Source: Sulfurimonas sp. (lineage in GTDB: Bacteria; Campylobacterota; Campylobacteria; Campylobacterales; Sulfurimonadaceae). From it: a stretch of DNA of 9,940 nt. The stretch is taken from positions 37,586 through 47,525 of the forward strand of contig NVUO01000026.1 in NCBI GenBank assembly GCA_002733155.1, in the 5' to 3' direction. A program made the position numbers and the translations under genes. Below the pieces are notes generated by a model that saw only the letters and a list, made by a program, of their open reading frames with translations, did no database searches and was not told the origin of the DNA. Below are positions 6,343 through 9,940 of the stretch, piece by piece. Every line of letters starts with the position of its first letter. The stretch's first letter is position 1.

Positions 6343-6386
6343 TTATTTTTAAAATAAAAAAACGCTACAATAAGTAATGGATAATT

Positions 6387-7064
6387 ATGAATAGAGTTAA
6401 ACATATAGCTATTATTATGGATGGGAATGGTCGTTGGGCCGAACTTAAAGGTCAAAAAAGAGTTAAGGGTCATGAGGCTGGAGCAAGGGTTGTAAAAGAT
6501 ATTACAACATATTGTTCAACTCTTGTAGATGTTGAACGTTTAACTCTTTATGCTTTTTCTACTGAAAACTGGAAAAGACCACGCTTAGAAGTGGAATTTT
6601 TAATGAAACTTTTAGATAAATATCTTAAAAATGAGCTTGAAGTTTATCTAAAAAATAATGTTAGATTTGAATCTATTGGTGATATAAGAGCTTTCTCTTC
6701 TTCATTACAAAAAACTATTCGTAATGTTGAACAAAAGACTAAAAATTGTGATGGATTAGTACAGTCCCTAGCCTTAAATTATGGATCTCATAATGAAATT
6801 CTACGGGCTGTAAATAAGTTAAAAGACTCTGACGAGGATATTACAGAAGTTATGATAAGTAATAGCCTTGATTGTAAACATAATGTTGATTTGCTTATTC
6901 GTACAGGCGGTGACCATAGGCTTTCAAACTTTTTACTTTGGCAGGCTGCTTATGCTGAGTTGTTTTTTTTAGATACTTTATGGCCTGACTTTAAGAGGGC
7001 TGATTTGGAAAAAATAATTAAAGACTTTACGAAGATAGAAAGAAGATTTGGGGGACTTAAATAA
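6387..7064 (+). CDS. uppS: Undecaprenyl diphosphate synthase (cis-prenyltransferase)
   Basis: 225 residues. It adds isopentenyl units in cis to farnesyl diphosphate to make the C55 carrier lipid for peptidoglycan, O-antigen and other glycans; it is cytoplasmic and membrane-associated. Signature motifs: MDGNGRWA (11-18) with catalytic D12, RVKGHEAG (25-32), AFSTENW (56-62), and IRTGGDHRLSNFLLWQAAYAELFF (171-194) with the diphosphate-binding arginines and the Mg-binding Glu. Length is slightly below E. coli (253), normal for this group. The start is placed by MxxxKHIAIIMDGNGRW. A TACAAT box at 6366-6371 may give extra transcription, but the 44-nt gap to coaBC is compatible with one operon. The stop overlaps the next ATG by one base. 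Confidence 0.96.
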   Translation: MNRVKHIAIIMDGNGRWAELKGQKRVKGHEAGARVVKDITTYCSTLVDVERLTLYAFSTENWKRPRLEVEFLMKLLDKYLKNELEVYLKNNVRFESIGDIRAFSSSLQKTIRNVEQKTKNCDGLVQSLALNYGSHNEILRAVNKLKDSDEDITEVMISNSLDCKHNVDLLIRTGGDHRLSNFLLWQAAYAELFFLDTLWPDFKRADLEKIIKDFTKIERRFGGLK

Positions 7065-7879
7065 TGGAGTATTTAATCTATTTTATTTTTGGTACCCTTA
7101 TTGGTTCATTTTTAAATGTAGTTATTTTAAGGATACCAAAGAATGAAAGTATTGTTTTTGGCTGTTCTCATTGTACATCATGTCAAATGCCACTAAAAGT
7201 TTGGCATAATATCCCTATAATATCATGGATGTTTTTAAGAGGAAAATGTTCCTTTTGTAAAACAAAAATCTCTATACAATATCCAATTATAGAAATTATC
7301 TCTGGTCTAATTTTTTTAAGTTTAGCTAGTAAATATACTTTGAGTTTTTCACTTTTAAGTATCTTTTTAAGTTTTTTAATGCTTCTAGCACTTTCAATGA
7401 TAGACTTTAAGTATAAAATGATTCCAGATAGCTTAAACCTTTTAGCTATTGTATTTGCAATATTTGGAGCATGGAATCTCCAAGCTTTATTTATTAATCT
7501 ACAAAATGCCCTTCTATTTGCTGGTGGATTTACTTTACTTAGGTTTTCTTTATCCTATATATTAACTTCCTCAGTTCAAAGACAAGCAAATAAGACTATA
7601 ACACCATGGACAAAAAACTATCAAATATATTATATGGTAGAGGCTATGGGTGAAGGAGATATAATGGTAGCTGCGACTATGGGTGCCTTACTTGGTACAC
7701 CTTTAGCCTTAGTAGCTATATTTATTTCAGCTGTATTAGCTCTTCCTGTTATGTTAGTTCTTAGAAATAAATCACAGGAGGAACAAAGAGTTCCTTTTGT
7801 TCCATTTTTAGCCCTAGCTACATTTATAGTATATATATTTGATAGCCATGTTTTAAACTATATAAAAATAAATTACTAA
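7064..7879 (+). CDS. pilD: Prepilin peptidase / N-methyltransferase (PilD/GspO type)
   Basis: 271-residue polytopic inner-membrane aspartic protease (A24 type) that cuts and methylates type IV pilin-like proteins. GSFLNVVILRIP (14-25) opens the methylase domain. Two zinc-type cysteine pairs follow, C37-C40 and C62-C65, around NIPIISWMFLRGKC. Catalytic aspartates are predicted at D114 (MIDFKYKMIPD) and D199 in GEGD (196-199). After the GxGD motif comes IMVAA rather than the usual VKLLA, and the segment between the two aspartates is long. About seven or eight membrane segments are visible. The GGGGGA-like ribosome site lies inside the end of uppS and the start overlaps its stop (TAATG), so translation is coupled. 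No pilin or secretion genes are in the window; in Campylobacter such an enzyme serves the DNA-uptake system. The role here, competence pilus or type II-like secretion, is undecided. Confidence 0.93.
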   Translation: MEYLIYFIFGTLIGSFLNVVILRIPKNESIVFGCSHCTSCQMPLKVWHNIPIISWMFLRGKCSFCKTKISIQYPIIEIISGLIFLSLASKYTLSFSLLSIFLSFLMLLALSMIDFKYKMIPDSLNLLAIVFAIFGAWNLQALFINLQNALLFAGGFTLLRFSLSYILTSSVQRQANKTITPWTKNYQIYYMVEAMGEGDIMVAATMGALLGTPLALVAIFISAVLALPVMLVLRNKSQEEQRVPFVPFLALATFIVYIFDSHVLNYIKINY

Positions 7880-7892
7880 AGAAAGAGATTTA

Positions 7893-8900
7893 ATGAACGA
7901 ACTAGAAAAATATATAAAAGATTCTCTTTCAGTACTATTTTTATCAATATTTTTACCACTATTTGCAATAGCTTCAGCTGTGTTTTTAGTAAAACTAGCT
8001 ACTTATACAGCAGTGATACAACTTAGTGTATGGGAGATGGCAAAGTTATACTTTTTTATATTGCCCGAGGTTTTATTTTATATATTTCCATTATCATTTT
8101 TTATCGCAGCTACCTTGACCTTATTTAGACTTTCACATGATAATGAAATAGTTGTACTTTTTGCACTTGGAATTAAACCGAAATTTATAATAAAAGCCTT
8201 TTTAAAACCTGCAATATTGTTATCTATAATTCTTATATTTGACTTTTTTATATTATTTCCTCATGCTAAGGTTTTATCTAAAAATTTTATATCATATAAA
8301 ACTAGTGAGGCTAAGTTTAACCTCTCAGCTTCTGAGTTTGGGCATAGTTTTGGAGAATGGTTATTATATATTGGTAAAAACAACCCAGATGGTACATATG
8401 CTGATGTTATTTTATTTAATAAAAAACAAAAAGAAGAAGTATTAATAGACGCAAAAAAAGCAGAAATCATTAATGATAATGGAATTTTAAGGCTTAAATT
8501 AAGTAAGGGTGAGGGTTATAGTTATTCAAAAGAAAAGTTCACTCAAATTAATTTTGAAACTATGTATATTAACGATACTATGCAGACTAAATTAACTAAG
8601 TATAAAACAGCATTCCAGTACTGGAAAAATGAAAGCAAACACAAAAAACTAATCTCAAATATTTTATTTAGTATATTTCCAATAATAAGTTTATTTTTAG
8701 TAGCTAGTATTGGTATTGTACATGTTAGAGAGCAAAAAGGTAAGGTTTATTTATACCTATTTTTAGGTATCATAGTTTATGATTCTTTAACCCTTGGACT
8801 TCAGGGTATATTATCTTATTATACTATCCCAGTTTTAAGTATATCATGGCTTATAATTACATATATTATTTATAGAAAAACTATAGTTGCAAAATTTTAG
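7893..8900 (+). CDS. LptF/LptG-family lipopolysaccharide export permease
   Basis: 335-residue inner-membrane protein of the YjgP/YjgQ family. LptF and LptG form the membrane part of the LptB2FG transporter that lifts lipopolysaccharide out of the inner membrane. The layout fits: three membrane segments (about 12-34, 52-78, 104-123), a large periplasmic beta domain (about 125-250), and three more segments (253-276, 284-302, 310-327). SHDNEIVVLFALGIKPK (81-97) lies between segments 2 and 3, where the family has its coupling helix that meets the LptB ATPase (typically E-x-x-A-L-x-A-x-G-I). Whether it is LptF or LptG cannot be decided; the partner is not in the window. It follows pilD by 13 nt and precedes truA by 9 nt, so it sits within the operon. 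The ribosome site AAAGAGA is modest. Confidence 0.9.
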   Translation: MNELEKYIKDSLSVLFLSIFLPLFAIASAVFLVKLATYTAVIQLSVWEMAKLYFFILPEVLFYIFPLSFFIAATLTLFRLSHDNEIVVLFALGIKPKFIIKAFLKPAILLSIILIFDFFILFPHAKVLSKNFISYKTSEAKFNLSASEFGHSFGEWLLYIGKNNPDGTYADVILFNKKQKEEVLIDAKKAEIINDNGILRLKLSKGEGYSYSKEKFTQINFETMYINDTMQTKLTKYKTAFQYWKNESKHKKLISNILFSIFPIISLFLVASIGIVHVREQKGKVYLYLFLGIIVYDSLTLGLQGILSYYTIPVLSISWLIITYIIYRKTIVAKF

Positions 8901-8909
8901 AAGTACACT

Positions 8910-9620
8910 ATGAGATGTAGTTTAACAATAATATACAATGGGACACATTACCTAGGTTCTCAAACTCAAAAAAGCTCTAAAAACACTATACTTGGACAAC
9001 TAATACATGTATTAAAGCAGATAAATATAGACACTATACCTATAGCATCTGGAAGAACTGACAAGGGCGTTCATGCTACTGGTCAGGTTTGTCATTTAGA
9101 TTTACCTCCCTTTTGGAATGATATTATAAAACTAAAAAGAGTTTTAAATGAGATGTTACCAACGAGTATACAGATTAAGGATATCAAAAAAGTAAATGAA
9201 GATTTTCACGCAAGATACAGTGCTAAAAAAAGGGTATATAGGTATATAATCAAAAATTCTAAATCTAATCCATTTGAGAATGATTTTGTAAGTTTTTACT
9301 CTGGATTAGACTATAAAAAAATACAAAATAATATAAAACTTTTTGTAGGTGAATTTGACTTTAACTTTTTTATGAAAACTGGAAGTGATATCAAAACTAC
9401 TAAAAGAATTATTTATAAGGCATTTGCTTATAAACATAAAAGTTATATAATCCTAAACTTTGAGGCTAATGGATACTTACGAAGTCAAATACGCTTAATG
9501 GTTGGCGCACTTTTAAAATTAGGTTCAAATGAAATTTTAGAACAACTAGAGTGTAAAAAGAATCATAAAATAAAACCAGCAAAGTGCAATGGGCTGTATC
9601 TAGCTAAGGTAAAATACTAA
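8910..9620 (+). CDS. truA: tRNA pseudouridine(38-40) synthase TruA
   Basis: 236 residues. It isomerises uridines 38, 39 and 40 in the tRNA anticodon arm to pseudouridine. The catalytic D51 lies in SGRTDKGVHATGQV (47-60). Also seen: FHARYSAKKRVYRYII (99-114) with the conserved active-site tyrosine Y110, and FEANGYLRSQIRLMVGALL (184-202), which matches the C-terminal family signature. Slightly shorter than E. coli TruA (270), as is common in Campylobacterota. Weak AGAAG ribosome site; the 9-nt gap to the permease gene suggests it is the last gene of the coaBC-truA operon. The only run of T after it (9641-9648) lacks a stem, so no terminator is called. Confidence 0.95.
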   Translation: MRCSLTIIYNGTHYLGSQTQKSSKNTILGQLIHVLKQINIDTIPIASGRTDKGVHATGQVCHLDLPPFWNDIIKLKRVLNEMLPTSIQIKDIKKVNEDFHARYSAKKRVYRYIIKNSKSNPFENDFVSFYSGLDYKKIQNNIKLFVGEFDFNFFMKTGSDIKTTKRIIYKAFAYKHKSYIILNFEANGYLRSQIRLMVGALLKLGSNEILEQLECKKNHKIKPAKCNGLYLAKVKY

Positions 9621-9672
9621 ACATTTAAATTCTGTCACACTTTTTTTTACTTAAGCTCATTTAATTATTTTC

Positions 9673-9876
9673 TTAATATTTATATAAATTTCTTTTAATA
9701 ATTTCTAATTTTTCTAAAATGTTTAAAACATCTATCATAGGAAGAGAAAAATCATCTATTTCCTTTAAATCATATAATATTTTTTTTAAAAGCTTCGCTC
9801 CGATTTTATCTTGAAGTTTTGAAAAATTAAATAAAAAACTATTAATTGAACTCTCTGAACAATTAGCTATTAGATT
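9673..9876 (-). pseudogene. Remnant of a HepT-like (nucleotidyltransferase-partner) protein
   Basis: On the reverse strand an open frame of 67 codons plus a stop at 9673-9675 has no usable start: the only in-frame ATG is deep inside, and the first upstream stop (TAG, 9877-9879) lies in the repeat hairpin at 9874-9894. The peptide contains SSINSFLFNFSKLQDKIG, then LLKKILYDL and MIDVLNILEKLEII. This pattern, A/S-L-x-x-R/N-F-x-x-L-Q/S-D followed by I/L-D-x-L-N-x-x-E-K, resembles the middle of HepT-like all-helical proteins of about 150 residues that pair with a small nucleotidyltransferase (toxin-antitoxin type). The N-terminal third and the C-terminal part with the expected R-x4-6-H/RN motif are missing. 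The family call is tentative, from remembered pattern only. The rest of 9621-9870 shows nothing else. Confidence 0.45.
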
Positions 9877-9933
9877 CTAAATCAAGTTTAGAATGACTGA
9901 CCCATCGTCATTCCAGGCTTGACCTGGAATCTA
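9871..9933 (+). repeat. Inverted pair of palindromic repeats (REPIN-like, 63 bp)
   Basis: Two hairpins face each other across a 9-nt spacer: ATTCTAAA/TTTAGAAT (9874-9881 and 9887-9894, loop TCAAG) and ATTCCAGG/CCTGGAAT (9910-9917 and 9923-9930, loop CTTGA). The outer ends TAGATTC/GAATCTA (9871-9877, 9927-9933) and inner ends GAATGAC/GTCATTC (9891-9897, 9907-9913) are also inverted repeats. Read in one orientation all family members fit GAT-N6-TCAAG-N6'-ATGAC, the same as the hairpins at 2032-2261. This resembles REPIN doublets and Neisseria dRS3-type repeats in form. Confidence 0.85.
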
Positions 9934-9940
9934 TTTATTG

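Noticed and set aside
8239..8470. Short frames on both strands inside the LptF/G permease gene
   Set aside because: Both overlap the permease periplasmic domain in other frames and show only low-complexity sequence.
9641..9648. Run of eight T as terminator after truA
   Set aside because: No stable stem could be found directly upstream of the T run.

Overview
The window is AT-rich DNA from a flagellated Gram-negative bacterium, most likely a Campylobacterota (epsilonproteobacterial) relative of Sulfurimonas or Sulfurovum. Reasons: the low GC; promoters that consist of a good -10 box (often TGnTATAAT) without a clear -35; and the set glmU, coaBC, uppS, prepilin peptidase, LptF/G permease, truA. 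From memory, this set resembles the Campylobacter jejuni run from glmU (Cj0821) through dfp/coaBC, uppS and a prepilin peptidase to truA. No database search was possible, so genus and family names rest on recognised motifs.

Layout: (1) 1-561, minus strand, is the N-terminal part of a PomA-like flagellar stator protein (motA), cut by the window edge. It diverges from glmU (705-2009) across a short two-way promoter region. (2) 2010-2267 has no unique gene. It holds two tandem 112-bp repeats made of small hairpins with an invariant TCAAG/CTTGA loop. (3) 2258-3304, minus, is an exported polysaccharide deacetylase whose last codons lie inside the repeat. (4) 3397-4029 is a free-standing, degenerate second RecA-like half of a DEAD-box helicase. 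(5) 4106-5019 is a two-gene operon, a cysteine-rich lipoprotein and a FlgO-family protein, behind a near-consensus flagellar sigma-28 (FliA) promoter. (6) 5074-9620 is a compact same-strand run: coaBC, uppS, prepilin peptidase, LptF/G permease and truA. It has 1-nt overlaps or short gaps and looks like one operon. (7) 9621-9940 holds a truncated reverse-strand remnant that resembles a HepT-like protein, ended by a pair of inverted hairpin repeats of the same family as in region 2.

How the genes fit together: GlmU makes UDP-GlcNAc, UppS makes the undecaprenyl carrier lipid, the LptF/G permease exports lipopolysaccharide, and the deacetylase probably trims a surface or cell-wall polysaccharide, so envelope building dominates. 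CoaBC supplies coenzyme A and TruA modifies tRNA. Motility is represented by MotA and the sigma-28-controlled lipoprotein/FlgO pair, and pilus or secretion biogenesis by the prepilin peptidase. The stretch between glmU and coaBC (about 2010-5040) looks like an inserted accessory block: it contains the opposite-strand gene, the repeats, the degenerate helicase half and the flagellar pair, each with its own signals.

The most interesting items are the hairpin repeat family, in which stems differ but stay paired (REPIN-like arrangement), the sigma-28 promoter that ties an unrecognised cysteine-rich lipoprotein to the flagellum, and the helicase half that has lost its catalytic motifs.
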